From the NCBI GenBank assembly GCA_963930775.1, contig OZ005705.1:5952001-6016000 (forward strand): DNA of 64,000 bases, given 5' to 3'. The position numbers and the translations under genes were made by a program. This DNA is from Cliona cf. orientalis (taxonomy: Eukaryota > Porifera > Demospongiae > Clionaida > Clionaidae). Numbering within the stretch: position 1 is the stretch's first letter; every line of letters begins with the position of its first letter. Positions 22,395 through 34,000 of the stretch are shown piece after piece. The notes beneath the pieces are model-generated. The model ran no database searches. It had not been told where the DNA came from and saw nothing but the letters and a program-made list of their open reading frames with translations.

Positions 22395-22677
22395 CGCACT
22401 CTCCAGCTGCATAAGTCAGCTTTCCATCCGTATCCAGTTCAATGTTCTTGATCACTTGCAGAGCAACCTCACTGAAATTGCCATGACAACAGGCGTAGTG
22501 GGCCAGAATGACATTTCCCCTGGCAATTAAGCTGTAGATGATGCCCAGGGTGTAGGCAGAGACGGAGAGGCCGTCTGCATTGATGGGGGTCAGAGCATTG
22601 GCTCTTGCAGAGCCATTCTGCTGAGTCCGAGTGTGGGACGACATGAAGCAGTTCACCTGCACACCAAACAGTTTCAT
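18504..22677 (-). CDS. VAMP7-like longin-domain, tail-anchored protein lacking a full SNARE motif
   Basis: Seven coding exons on the minus strand (22400-22677, 22026-22083, 21835-21884, 21631-21724, 21450-21531, 18838-18920, 18504-18623) sum to 765 bases, 254 residues. A longin domain is clear: [55 protein letters not shown] and [18 protein letters not shown] align with VAMP7. Upstream is a Ser/Thr/Asn-rich extension; a shorter start at 22644 ([11 protein letters not shown]) is possible. After the longin domain only about 15 residues ([13 protein letters not shown]) recall the start of an R-SNARE helix. An acidic/Ser linker ([17 protein letters not shown]) follows, then a single membrane segment ([14 protein letters not shown]) ending SVVR, typical of a tail-anchored vesicle protein. 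Phases agree across the 2.5-kb intron that would normally have to hold the SNARE exon. It is probably a trafficking factor of late endosome or secretory membranes; the function is inferred. Confidence 0.8.
18961..19424. repeat. Interspersed repeat, copy A, beside the nested secreted gene
   Basis: It begins TACCCCGCGTGCATGCGCAA, continues GGGGTAAAGTAATTGG, and ends near GCTACAGAGCTCTAGTT. The second copy at about 20951-21300 shares both ends, while the interiors are diverged. It includes the small hairpin element at 19251-19297. Confidence 0.55.
19251..19297. mobile_element. Minimal fold-back element, TAGTCTCG termini, 9-bp flanking repeat
   Basis: TAGTCTCGTGCCCAGACCCC is followed almost at once by its inverted copy ending GACGAGACTA. 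The flanks read CTCATGTGC and CTCATGCGC, a 9-bp direct repeat with one mismatch, as expected for a Mutator-like insertion. The termini match the larger elements at 53626-53971 and 54841-55222. Confidence 0.65.
19799..20654 (+). CDS. Small secreted six-cysteine protein nested in the longin-gene intron
   Basis: I do not recognise the family. My model has six exons (19799-19862, 19929-20012, 20069-20173, 20248-20367, 20475-20537, 20602-20654), 489 bases, 162 residues. Every intron has phase 1. The N-terminus is a clear signal peptide ([21 protein letters not shown]). The mature part has a charged region ([13 protein letters not shown]), a hydrophobic/Gly region ([16 protein letters not shown]) and a C-terminal Cys-containing part ([46 protein letters not shown]), six Cys in all, suggesting three disulfides. 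It is transcribed opposite to the host gene. The exon 3-4 junction (73-base intron) and the last exon are the least certain parts; an alternative ends in exon 5. No function is assigned. Confidence 0.65.
20951..21300. repeat. Interspersed repeat, copy B, on the other side of the nested gene
   Basis: It starts TACCCCACGTGCATGCGCAA and ends GCTCTACAGAGCTCTAGTT. It lies in the same orientation as copy A at 18961-19424, so the two flank the nested gene as direct repeats. No open reading frame belongs to it. Confidence 0.55.
22126..22391. repeat. Long GA microsatellite in intron 1 of the longin gene
   Basis: About 265 bases of nearly pure (GA)n with scattered GGGA interruptions sit directly downstream of the exon 1 donor on the minus strand. 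Reading frames through it give artificial Arg-Glu or Ser-Leu polymers. It fills most of the short intron between exons ending at 22400 and starting at 22083. Confidence 0.95.
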
Positions 22678-23111
22678 GACTCACTCTGTTTATAAATCTA
22701 GTTCTTGCTAATACTGGAGAAGTTTCAATACACTATAGTTGAGGTACTAGCTATGCTTTCATCCGAGGAACATAGACGGATAATCTTATGGCTTCAAATA
22801 CTCTTCAAAGATGCTAAACTGAACCCAAACGGCATCACACTACCTGCACACCCCGAAGGCAACAGCTGCTTATCATTCAAAGCCTAAAGCAGCTGATCTT
22901 ACGAACAATTTACCTTGTTCTTACCTGGTTTTCTTTTGTAGGCGGTTGTTCTCCAGTTTTTGCCAAGTCAGCATTTTTTGAGACTAGTTTAAAAGTTAAC
23001 CCCCTCTTGAAACATATAATTAACCCCATTAATACGACATCGTTTGCGTCCACGTGTTTTGGGCTGCGCGCGCGCATGCATAGCTGGAGCCTGGAGCTGG
23101 AGCGAGCATAG
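22678..23111. promoter_or_regulatory. Divergent upstream region, longin gene and POLR1D
   Basis: About 430 bases lie between opposing starts. A short CpG/GC patch (GGGCTGCGCGCGCGCATGCA near 23060) lies close to the POLR1D start; the remainder is AT-rich without recognisable elements. A shared promoter is plausible but not demonstrated. Confidence 0.35.
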
Positions 23112-23986
23112 ATGGATACTCAGAGATTAGAAATAGTAAGTTTTAGTGATAATTATTCCACCTATAAAATTAATCCCTGCGTGCTATTCCCCTAGGTGCC
23201 CCTGGATGACCCCGACGACACGACGTGTATGACCTTTGTACTCAACGGGGAAGACCACACCCTCGGGAACGCACTGCGCTACATTATCATGAAGAAGTAT
23301 GCAGACACCACATGTACCAGTAGTAGCTTTTCATGCTTATCCCTTTCTATTGTTTAATACTTGCATACACACACAGTCCAGATGTAACGTTCTGTGGGTA
23401 CAGCGTCCCACATCCGTCTGAGCGCAAAATTAACCTGAGAGTACAGACTAATGGTATGCATATGAAGCACCGTACTAGTATCAGTTTTCACAAAACAATT
23501 ATGGTCTGATGTCCCTAATTGAGTAGCCAATTAAAATCTAAAGGAGGAGAGATGTAGTAGATTTGGAATAATTATTGATCTTGTATTCAATTGAGTGAAC
23601 CTCAAACCCACTTTGTACGAGTAGTGTCAATAGAACCCATAATATGACATTGTATATCTTTCGATTGATACATTGACATTATGTCATGTATAATAATATT
23701 ATTATTAGGCATACCAGCAGTTGAAGCATTACAGAAGGGCCTTACTGATCTACAAGAGCTGTTTGAACACGTACTGCACACATTCAAGGTAAGTGGGAAA
23801 AAGTCTTCTGAAGTGTGTATCAAGAATCACGCATGTTATCATGAGTTTTGTAGTTATTGCTTTGACACAGGCTGTGTACACAGTGAAACTGGATTTGGGA
23901 TTCTCACTTGTCTTTTTTATCTTCAGGGTAGTGTTGATAACTTCAGACAACATGAACAGCTATTGACCTCTTCCCAAGAAGAATGA
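23112..23986 (+). CDS. POLR1D: RNA polymerases I and III subunit AC19 (RPAC2)
   Basis: Five exons (23112-23135, 23196-23296, 23377-23453, 23709-23788, 23927-23986) give 113 residues, a little under the human protein length. The sequence is a single RpoA/Rpb11-like dimerisation fold: [20 protein letters not shown] is the alpha-like motif, [20 protein letters not shown] the conserved strand pair, and [21 protein letters not shown] the C-terminal helix. AC19 pairs with AC40 (POLR1C) to form the assembly platform of RNA polymerases I and III in the nucleus. The first exon encodes only eight residues before a phase-0 intron. Nothing is missing. Confidence 0.95.
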
Positions 23987-24258
23987 TTGTCACTATGTAC
24001 CCAGCTATAATACACAAGCTACGCACCTGAACGTAACGAAAATTTTAATGATGCACTATAATAATTATTATACACACTAAACGACGTGTTTACAATACAT
24101 TTGTTTATTATTGTGGTAAAAAACAATAACAGAAATGTTAAGATAATCCTGTAACAGATTGATTTCAGTATTATTATAGAATCCGATACTCACACAATGT
24201 CATGACATTGTACACACACACACTGCACATAATATATACATACACGCATGTACAAAAC

Positions 24259-27200
24259 CTAGCAGCTGGGTGTGGGTAAAGGTTTTCTTCTGTCAACAGT
24301 TGGAGGAAGGAGTGGCTTAGGTTTGCCAGGGGGTGCTGGAGGCTTCGAGGCACCATTTCTAGTTCTCACTGCTCTACTACTTCCACTAGGAAGTTGACTG
24401 TTGTAACTGTCACCACTACTACTACTGTTGAAAGACCTTCCCAAACTTGTTGAATTGGTGAAATTTGTCCTAGATGACGCCAGATTTGTGGTTCCTACGG
24501 CAGGCTTTGGAGTGAGAGCGGGAGGTTTGGGGTGTGACGTAGGATACTGACCTGTGCCAGGCTTCTTTGATACTTGAGGCTTTACTGGTAGGTGTGGGGG
24601 TGACTTTGGCTGAATTGCTGGTTTTGCAGCCACAGGTGGTTTGATGGGCGGTCTAGGTTTTGTCGTCGCGCTTGAAGAGGACGAGGAGGAGGAGCTGGGG
24701 GTAGCAGTTTCTGCTGGCCTTTTTATGTTATGTAGAGGTGGGCGATTTCCTATGCTTGCTGGCAGATTCGTCTCATAGCTTTCGATAAATTTCTTTTTTG
24801 ACGTCTTCATCCCAATATCGGCAGGTAGCTTAGTCTCGTAGCTAGGCCTTGTGCCTCCTCCGAGTGTAGATGCCTGGTTCTTTGTAGGAACTAGAGGCTT
24901 TGCTGCTCTGTTACTCTTCTTAGCAGTTTGCGGTAGAGTATTTGGAACGGAGGGTGGACCTTGACCAAACGTAAACGGCTCAAAAACATGATCCGACTTA
25001 GCAGAAGCTGGTGAGGATAGACTATCAGGACTTATTGACCTTTGCTTCGGAGGAGGTTTTGGCTTCTTGGACTGATTTGTTACAGCTACGGAGGAAGAGG
25101 GTGAGGAGTCGAATTGTCTAGGACCCCTCTGAGGTAGAGGGGGTGCATTATCACCAGATATTGGTGATGATGGATAAGGTGGGGAGGACAGGGGGAGCGA
25201 TCGAGGGGGTAGAGGGATGGCATTATCTGGTGGTGATCGCCCCCTAGAGGAGGAGGAGGGGGGATTGGAGTCACCAGCGACGGCTGCTCTGTGCTTATCA
25301 GATGCATGTGGGTGTCTGCGAGGAACTGGTGGAGCTTCATCATCATCATCACTAATGCCGTCAACTACTGCTCCCGGGAGGGGCATAGGTGGACGCTCGT
25401 TCCCACGTCTTGGTATGGCGGGAGGTGCATTGGTTCCAGCAGAGGAGGCTACAGGTGGGCGAACAAACACTGGTGGCCTTCCACCACCATCACTACTACT
25501 AGCGGGGATCTTTGGAGGAGATTGATGAATTGGATTACCAGCTGACGAATGTGAAGGTAAAGGAAGAGGAGGTCTCCTTAGGAATTCTTCTCGTTTGAGC
25601 GTGTTTGGCCCCTTCCCAGCAGCTCTTCTTTCCGGTGAAATGTGCTCGAGATATGCTGCAGGGCTGTCGTCATCTTCGTGGGGTTGACAGTCTACATACT
25701 CGTCGTCACTGCTGTTTATAGGACCGGCACAATTCCCCTGCATTGCTCGATCGTTCAACAAACTATCGTCAGAAGCTGTGAAGGGAACTTCCTCGTACGC
25801 TTCTTGGTCGTGTCCCCAGCTCCTAGGCCTGTTCTTCTCGGCGGGAGTATCGCCGTAAAGCTCCTGTCTTTTTTCCTGAAGCTTTTTGCCAAATTTTGGG
25901 TCATTCTTGAGATTAAACCCCACACCTCTTGTTCCAGTTGCTGTCCCGTGTCCACTTCTCCCTCCTCCCAGGAGTTCTGATGAATTTGTATTCAACAGAT
26001 CGTCACTGCTTCCAGATTTCCATGGTTTGGCTGGAGGGGCAGGTGGCTTGGTCTTGACCTTATGCTTAGGCGTTCGAGGAGAATTTTTGAGCGAACCGAA
26101 ATGCTTCTTGTGTTTTTGTGCGGGGCTATCGACTGTTGGCTTATTGGAGTGAACTCCTTGTTTGGGCATTTTTGTTGTTGCCGCTGCTGCTGCCGCTCTC
26201 CATTCATCAACCTGGACAAACTCTGAACTCTGATTAAACGATCGTGTGTAGCGTCTAACAGGATGGCTCGGGGGTAAGGGGGGAGGCTGCAAACCTTCGT
26301 CTTGTTTCCAGACGGGCGGTGGGAACTTGTTTAAGTCACGTATTGCATTAGCCTCGTCTATGTTGTCATACACCTCTTCAAAGCTGTCTTCAAACTTGGT
26401 GGGTGGGGCTTTGTTCATGAACACCTGTGGGTCTTCGTAGAACACTTCCTCGATCATGGGGGGTGGTGACGGAGATACCGATGGCCTCTTGGGGGGCGGG
26501 AGGGGTGGGCGGAGTGTCGGCTTGTTGAAGGTCTGAGACGCAGTGAGTGAGTCTTCAACTTCGGGACATAAATTTGCTTCTTCAACTATAAACATGATTG
26601 TATCGGTATGTATGCAAATGTTTGAGTAGGTGTAAGATCACTTTGCAATGTGAAAACTATCAATTAGAGTAACGCACACACACACAAATGCTTACTCGGG
26701 TTGTATACAAGCAGCCCTTGCTCGTGTAGTATGCATACTCAATAATATTTTTGTGGCACTTGGCTAAGTAGCAGAATATCTAGCTGGGTGCTTATTTGGG
26801 GTACACAACAATATAGAGGCTCTGTCAATGTGGTTGGTAGTCTATTGGGAGTTCAGAACACAATACACACACACTAGGAGAGTTGGTTTATGGTGATGAT
26901 AATCTATGAATGAGCCTGTTGTGTACTATTCCTATGCACACAGCGGGATTAAATCAAAAACTTTTGACTATCAATCTTGTAAGCAATCGTCTATCTGACT
27001 TTATAGATCAAAATTAATACGAATAGTTCTTATACACCATACTACTATTATTATCATGGTGGTGGGGGGGGGGGGATAGAGGGGGAGGGAAGTATTGTTA
27101 CACATGAAATTCTATCTTATCGCATAACATACAAACAGGAAATGCATAATATTACTCCAAACTTATGCACCTGCAGAGAATCCGCACACACTGGCCAGAC

Positions 27201-29223
27201 ACTTGACCCAGTCCTCCATCTCACACTCACTGCCACACTCAAAGTAGTAGTCTCTTGTCTTGTTGCCCAGGTTTATCGAGAGCTTGAAGACATAGGCCCT
27301 GTTCTGGAAGGGCAGTGGGGCCACCATGTCCTCACAGTTGCTCAGGTCGATGGTCTTGCGGTAGTCCTGGGGACGCTTCTCCTTCGTGGTGTAGTACTCC
27401 ATCAGACGGCCTGACCACAGCACAAAATACCTGCGCTGCCATTGCTGTAATATGCAGTTTGTGTGTGTGTGTTACATTAGTCCTGATTTCTTTGTCCCTT
27501 TGATAACCATAAATCCTGTACTGTTATTTATAATTATAGCGATAATCTCCTAATGGTATGAAAGACATCCATTAAAGGGTAATGTATTGGTTCCAGAAAC
27601 ATTTTGACTAGATTTAACCAGTTAGATCCCCCCTCCCCCCACCCTCCCCCCCCCCCCCCCCGGCCAATTAGTTGGGTATCCTTATCCTCGGTGGAGAGGA
27701 TATTACATCACTCTTACATCACTCTCTTGCAGGAAGCCCAAAGGGTCTGCAGACTATACATCACGTATTACACATCACACACGATGAACCAAGCCCCACA
27801 GGCCTTTTAGACACTCACACACTTCCTGGTTAGTGCTACTATACTCCATAACTCCACCAGCATTGTGCATACAAGGTAACTATTAGTGGAAGAAAACTCC
27901 CTATGGCAGAGTGCAGTTCTTTGCAACTATAAGTTTTCTGATGGTCCACAGTACAATAATATTTGCACCATACCACATGTGTCACTGAGACACCAACATG
28001 TGGGTTAATTGCTTTGATGTTGGAACAGGGAGATTTTCCAACAATAAGTTTGGAATCCACAAAGGTATTTTAATTATTATATTGATCTCTGCTACACAAT
28101 GCAGTATAGATAATCTGCAAGTCCATACAACCGTGAAACTATGAAGGACATGGGAGCTATATATGTAACTTAGGCATGCATCCTGAATATTACTACAATA
28201 CAGAGATACTCCAGCTAAATTCTCCCTAGCTAGAATTTTTGCAGTGCATGATACTGAAAAACTGGGCTGGGAGTGGCCCAGAGACAAAGCTACGGCTACA
28301 GTACAGTTAGGCTATACACACTGCCAGCTTTCTTTGACAAACCAACACGCAAAGAGTTCTCTAATATTATACCCATCCATCCCCGATCGTAAGCAGCTGT
28401 GTTGATACGACACATCAATGATCATCATGCCCGAGTGTGGTACTTTCAAGTAATGGTCATTCCTACATCGACAAGCAAACATTATCTATAATATAACTGA
28501 ATGTTGTGACGAGCTGGGATGTTGTGATACGCTCAGATTCCCCAAATCAGTGTTGCTTTTATCATTTCTGATAAATTCTGTTAGTAGGATTACGTGCAAA
28601 TGCTCAAATGTCTCTGTGTGTACATTTTGCATATACACACACTCACAGGGTCCACACACATGGGAAAAAGAGTTTAGTTTACTGAACCTTTGTGAATAAA
28701 CTGGTCGGGAATTGTAGTAAACTTTTGAAGCTGATACAACAGTAAAAGTTTCTTTATGTATTAGATAAACAGAGGTGTGCTAATGGATTTAAGCTGGCAT
28801 TGAAGTGAGTGCTAATTGAATGTGGTTGCTGTGATAAATTTGGTACAATCTGACATAGTACACACAGATACAAGCACACTCTACCCCCCACACTACACAC
28901 TACACACTAGCTCATTTGCTGGCACAAACAACAGCTAGAGCAGCCATCAGTAATAGTGACACAACAATCAATTTAGACTGACTAATCTCTCTCTCTCTCT
29001 CTCTCTCTCTTGTTCCCTCTCCCTCCCTCCCTCCCTCCTTCTCCATAGCTACACATGCAGGTTCTGTCCTAGTTAGCTGCAAAGTTCAATCTACAAAATT
29101 AATTATACATCCGAGTGGGCTACATTCCTATGAAGCATGCTAGTTGCTCACCGCCATCAGCCGGTCCTGCGGAGGAGATTTGGTCAGAAAACCTTCTTTT
29201 ATTACTCTTCCTATTCCAGACAT
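24259..29223 (-). CDS. GAB-family docking protein A (PH domain plus long proline-rich tail)
   Basis: Three exons: 29152-29223 (MSGIGRVIKEGFLTKSPP), 27171-27444 and 24259-26585, totalling 890 residues. Exons 1-2 form an N-terminal PH domain (QWQRRYFVLWSGRLMEYY, then AYVFKLSINLG, DYYFECGSECEMEDWV, ending CGFSA), the GAB1 arrangement for PIP3 binding. The long last exon is disordered and rich in Pro, Ser and Lys. It has many SH3-type ligands (PPAIPRRG, PPLPQRGPR, PPVPRRHP, KPPAPPGKPKPLLPP) and tyrosines in SH2-like contexts: YEDP, YDNI and YETN (Grb2-type YxN for the last two), YVDC, YEEV. SYETKLPADIG and SYETNLPASIG are an internal repeat. It should act under receptor tyrosine kinases at the plasma membrane. 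It pairs head-to-head with docking protein B. Assignment to GAB rather than another PH adaptor rests on exon structure and PH sequence. Confidence 0.8.
27445..29151 (-). other. Intron 1 of docking protein A
   Basis: About 1.7 kb without a recognisable gene. It contains a poly-C run (about 27643-27661) and a CT-rich tract (about 28986-29040). Open reading frames here are short and show no family resemblance. Confidence 0.6.
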
Positions 29224-29712
29224 CTTGGATCATAATACAGACTGACAAAGAGCTCGTAAAGTCCACTATTATAGTCTTGCTTGCGATCGAAATCTTCATG
29301 TGCAGAATCTGATGCCAAGATGGAGGGCGTGTACGACAATCGATCCCGCGCTGCCCGGATGTGGGAATGTACCGTACACAGGAAGTACGGTACAAAGTGC
29401 ATACACGTGACATGTCGACAGCGCATGCGCGCGCTGTCAGCGCAGCACGTGCTCTTGTTCTGACGTTATCATCCGCGCCAGTTTTTTCCCGCGCACAGTT
29501 TTTTGTGGGACCGGGGTCGTCAAACTCAAAAATGGGGAAATTTGTCATATCAGCTAGCGCTAGCTATAGCTAGCTGATACTGTCAGAAATACATACCGGT
29601 ATGCGAATGACCTCGAGAGATTTTGTTTGAGTCGTCATCATTCAACTGCTGCTGAGATCGGTGTCGCGTCAAGCTAAGGAAGAGATAAGCAGAATAGCCA
29701 TAATTTTGAGAG
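29224..29712. promoter_or_regulatory. Bidirectional promoter of the two GAB-like genes
   Basis: 489 bases lie between the opposing start codons. The central part is CpG-containing (GCGCATGCGCGCGCTGTCAG near 29420) with short palindromes such as GTACCGTACACAGGAAGTACGGTAC near 29368-29392 and GCTAGCGCTAGC near 29562. An ETS-like AGGAAG sits inside the first palindrome. Shared regulation of both docking genes is inferred. Confidence 0.5.
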
Positions 29713-30985
29713 ATGGGAGGCGGAGAAGTCCTCAAGAAGGGGTGGCTGATCAAGAGTCCTCCCTTGGAGTCTGGTGGCATGAAGGTATATAGATAGCCCT
29801 ACGCACGCTTTCTTTTGTATGCGTAGCCATGATTACTCCATGTGTGGAGTATAGTAGGCGCGCCGAGCATGTTGTAGTACCTAGAAGATATGGGTTTTTA
29901 GAGTTGGTTTGTCGACACTGTGCACGCGTGCGCCATGTTTACACTTTATGTGTTTGTTTATTTGACAGCAGCTCAGGTATTACTGATAACCATAGCTACT
30001 GTAGCATGGTTCTATGTGTCCAGGTTTACAGCATGGATATCAAAAAATTTTGCTCAGAGGAGAGGGTAGGTATTCTCAGCATTGTTTGTGAACAAAACAG
30101 CTTTCAGGGATGGCAACAGTACTAGTATCTATCATATCGGAGACCTCTTTCATGTTTAGACTTGGCCATATGTTGTGTGTCATCTGCGCAAACATGCCAC
30201 TAGGTAATACAAACATGTGCTAATAGCCTCAGAGCTAGTTTAGCGAGCTACTATAGCCAGATCCTTGGTCAGCTGAACATCTTGTGACATGTGCTGTGTG
30301 TATGTATGTGAGTGTGTGTTAGATAGAGGGAGGGAGGGAGAAAAAGATGGGTAAGGACTGGGCATGTAGCCCTCGATTAGGTAGTATGTTTGTGTCTCTG
30401 TTCCTTACTAGGTGGTGATTCCTTGGCCTCCTGTAACGCCGTAGGACGGGGTTAGTTGTGTGGTTTAATGATTGCGTTTTAGGTACAAGTTGGGCCAAAT
30501 TGTGAGTCCAACAATTGTGAAGGTGATCCCTACACCATATATGTACTCAAGTTTGTGTAAATTCTACAAAATTTAATGTACTGATTCCACCGTACATGTA
30601 GGAAATCTCACTATTCACAATGAAAGATACTCACAATTAATAGTCAGCCTATGGCATCGGTGTATGTATGTAAAGTGCTAGATACTGGCTTAAGTGTTCT
30701 ACGCTCACGCAGATGCCAATGTTATTCAATTATGCATTTCACTGTAGGCCTTGCTGAGTGGGTTTTTCCTTATAGGTATGTGCAATTTACATTCTTACTG
30801 TAATTATTTGTAATGACATGGGTATGGTTGGGTCCCCGGAATATGTACTTGTACGTGTATTTGTGTATGTATGTTGGTATAATATTACACTTGTGTGTAA
30901 GTAAGCATGTCGTATTTGTGCATGTTTCTTGTTTCTCTTTCCTTTCCTTTCTCTCTTCCTCTCCTCTTCCCTCTCCAGCAGCGGA

Positions 30986-31016
<31 letters not shown>

Positions 31017-34000
31017 GAAGGGAGGGAGGGAGAGAGAGAGGGAGGGAGGGAGAAAGAGAGAGACAGACAGACACAGAGAAGCAGGCAATCTACCTCTGAA
31101 CACTTGTTATTCTTTCATCCTACAAGTCATCTGTCCTTGCGTTTACACGGCCGCCAAGTCCACTATTACTTCATCTCAATCAAAATGTTTGTGTAGGCTT
31201 AGTCCAATCAAGAGCGTGTACGTATTTGAGTGTGGACTGTTTTGTTACGTGCATACAGTCATGTACACACCACGCAGGGGAGCACGCTCTTATTGTGAGC
31301 ATGCAGCTTTATCCGCCCTAGGGTCCATTCCCAATACTCTGTGTTGCATACTCACGAGGCTATAGTACAACATATCACAGGATGCCACCAAACCAATTTA
31401 GAGCTTCCATCTACGTAATTATTTGTTCAATACATGCAGAATAATATGCTAGAGCTTCCAAAAGGATGAGGTATACAAGTAGTTGAATAAGCTTATTTCA
31501 ACTACTACCAAGTGGATTGTAGGTACAATAAAAAGTGCTCAAGTTTGCTGTTTGCAGATGGAAACGGTACAGGGTTGACAAATTCTAATGTTCGATATTA
31601 TTATTATGGTGCGTATACATAGCTAATGTGCGTTTATTTAGAAATATCGAACATTAGTTACCCGCAAAGTATAGTCACGTTCAAGCAGGCATGGTCTAAC
31701 TACTAATGTGTATTGATAAATCACTGAAATATCACTTGAAACAGCTCACAGTTGGCCGAAGAAGAAAACACTACTGCCTATATATACCACAGACAGACCA
31801 TGAATAGGCTAGCTAAGACAACGACAGACGAAACCTGTCCCACATGTCTCCAAAATAATATTACCTGTACCTATGAAAGCTTGATTGTCGTGGTGCCAAA
31901 TTATTGCCATACAGCACATTCGTGGTGTATACAATGCCATGTGTATGCATGCAACCTATTCAGGGTACACCATTCTGAAAGCTCTACACACGTGCATGTG
32001 GTGATGTGAAGTATGATGTTATGAAATGCCTGGCATATTATTATTTGACGTTCTGCATGTAACTGCTGCCGGTATATAGATACAATGAAGCCGGACTAGT
32101 TCACTGTAGTATGTTGGTATGTTTGCTATGGCCTCACCTGCATAGTAGTTATTGTTTTTTTTCTAATAATAATGCGTACATGTAGCTACCTCTCTCTGTG
32201 TGGCAAGCCTAAGCTGCTATTATTGGCATTGAGCCATTGTTCTTTTGACCGGTGGTCGAAGCACTGCCATCCCATTTGCAGAAGAAACTGCAAGAAAGCC
32301 ATCTCTACTTGCAGAATCCAACAACCTTGTGTCATTTATCTCTTGCTCAAATTGTTCAGCTGGCTTACCAGCTCATATCTGTTCATGACACTTTACTGAA
32401 TAATTAAGCAAATATTTTTAAAAATTATTAGCTTCTCTTTATCTTTGATCCAGGCATGGCGGAAAAGATTCTTTTGTCTTCGGTCAAGCAAGGTTCTGGA
32501 GTACTACAAGTCGGTGGACGGGGACCTGAAGGGCGTGGTCAACCTTGAGGACTGCAAGGCCGTCCATGCCGACCTCTCGCACAAGAAGTACAAGCACGTG
32601 TTTGACGTGGAGACAAAGGACAGGACTTACTATCTCGTGGCCAGCTCCCAGGAGGAGATGAAGGAATGGGTGGACACCATATGTAAAGTCTGCGCATTCT
32701 CCTTACACAACACTCCACAAGGTGTGGGTAAGACCCTGTGATTATTGAACATAATATTATTACATGGAAGGAGAGAGAGGGTAGACAGAAACAAGCAAGG
32801 TGTGGGTGAGGCTCTGTGATCAATGGTGTGTGTTGAATGATATTACATGGTGGTGAGAGAGAGCAAGGGAGGAAGAGGGGAGGGAGAGAGAAAGAAAGAG
32901 AGGGAGAGAAAGAGAAAGAAAGGGAGAGGGAGGAAGTGAGGGAGAGAGAGATATTGGGAAAGAGATTCTTTAGAATCTTGCGCCCATCTACATGTACTTG
33001 TACACATAATTTTCACCCACACCGTAGGCTGTAGTATTGGGATTTGGCCCCACTTGTGCACACACGTGGTCCCAAACTCCTTATAAAAGCCAATCCCTCC
33101 CATTGTGCTTGGAGGTTTGTTTGGTGCAAACACTGAATCTGAAAAAGAAAAAGGGTGAGATGTGTTAGTGGGAGATGCCGGGAAAAGTTCGCGTTAGACT
33201 TGTCGTGGTTAGTACAGATTTACCACATATTACTAGTGATAAACACAACAACACATACAGTGCAGCTAGCTGTTACAAACATCACAATTTTTAGAAAACT
33301 CCACACACACCTCTCCTCTCTCCTTGCAGTTGACAGTTCCGCACCTCGCATTGGTGATAGTAAGACCATGCCATCTAGAGGATCCACTGGCCAATTCCTC
33401 ATCACTTCACCCGCACCAGGCAGTAGCAGTACCTTGACTCCGGGCAGCAGTGGTGTCTCCTTCAACGAGCGGTTCAAACCAGCCCAAAATGGAGCCACTG
33501 CCGAGTCACTCTATTCCCTGGCAACCGAGTCAGGGGTAGAGGTCAAGAGACAACTGGCTGGCGGAACTGGTGATCTACCTGCCGGGATACCTCTCTCAGA
33601 AGCTCTGGCTTCAAAGGGACTTGGAAATGGAGCTAGCCGTGCAGCTACCATGGATCCTAGTTGCGTCTACCCCATGTCCGGGTTATCGGATTACAACTTT
33701 TTCTCGCCCAGGCCCCCGGGGGTCAACGATCCTCAGGGAATCTACTCACTAGCTCAGCAGGAGACACACACAAAGGGTACCAGGTCGGCCACACTGATGC
33801 CTGGAGCTCAGTTGGATCAGAGAGACGTTCAGCAGTATGGAGGAGTGGGAGGGCATAGGTCATTACAGGCGACATCTTCTCTAGGGGGAGGAAGGGGTTC
33901 CCTCGATCCAGCCACGGGGGTCAGTAGAGGTCAACCAGGTCAAAGTCCACCCAATAGCACTGGTCCTACAGTGTCTGCAGTGGGCTCCAGAACAGGAACT

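Noticed and set aside
22049-22530. Long Ser-Leu or Arg-Glu polymer reading frames on both strands
   Set aside because: They are translations of the GA/CT microsatellite and lack any start or splice support.
25086-26219. Frames in other phases of the GAB-A last exon
   Set aside because: The proline-rich coding sequence leaves few stop codons in other frames; only the main frame continues the PH domain in phase.
29120-29548. 142-codon minus-strand frame covering GAB-A exon 1
   Set aside because: The true exon uses a different frame (MSGIGRVIKEG at 29223); the longer frame has no PH similarity.
30787-31103. Ser-Leu-Pro repeat frames near the GA/GGGA tract
   Set aside because: Same microsatellite artefact in the intron of GAB-B.
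33030-33137. Minus-strand exon-like stretch (DSVFAPNKPPST) with an acceptor-like CTTTTTCAG in GAB-B intron 2
   Set aside because: No partner exon and no recognised family; the nucleotide text looks like an interspersed repeat fragment, so it is not called as a gene.
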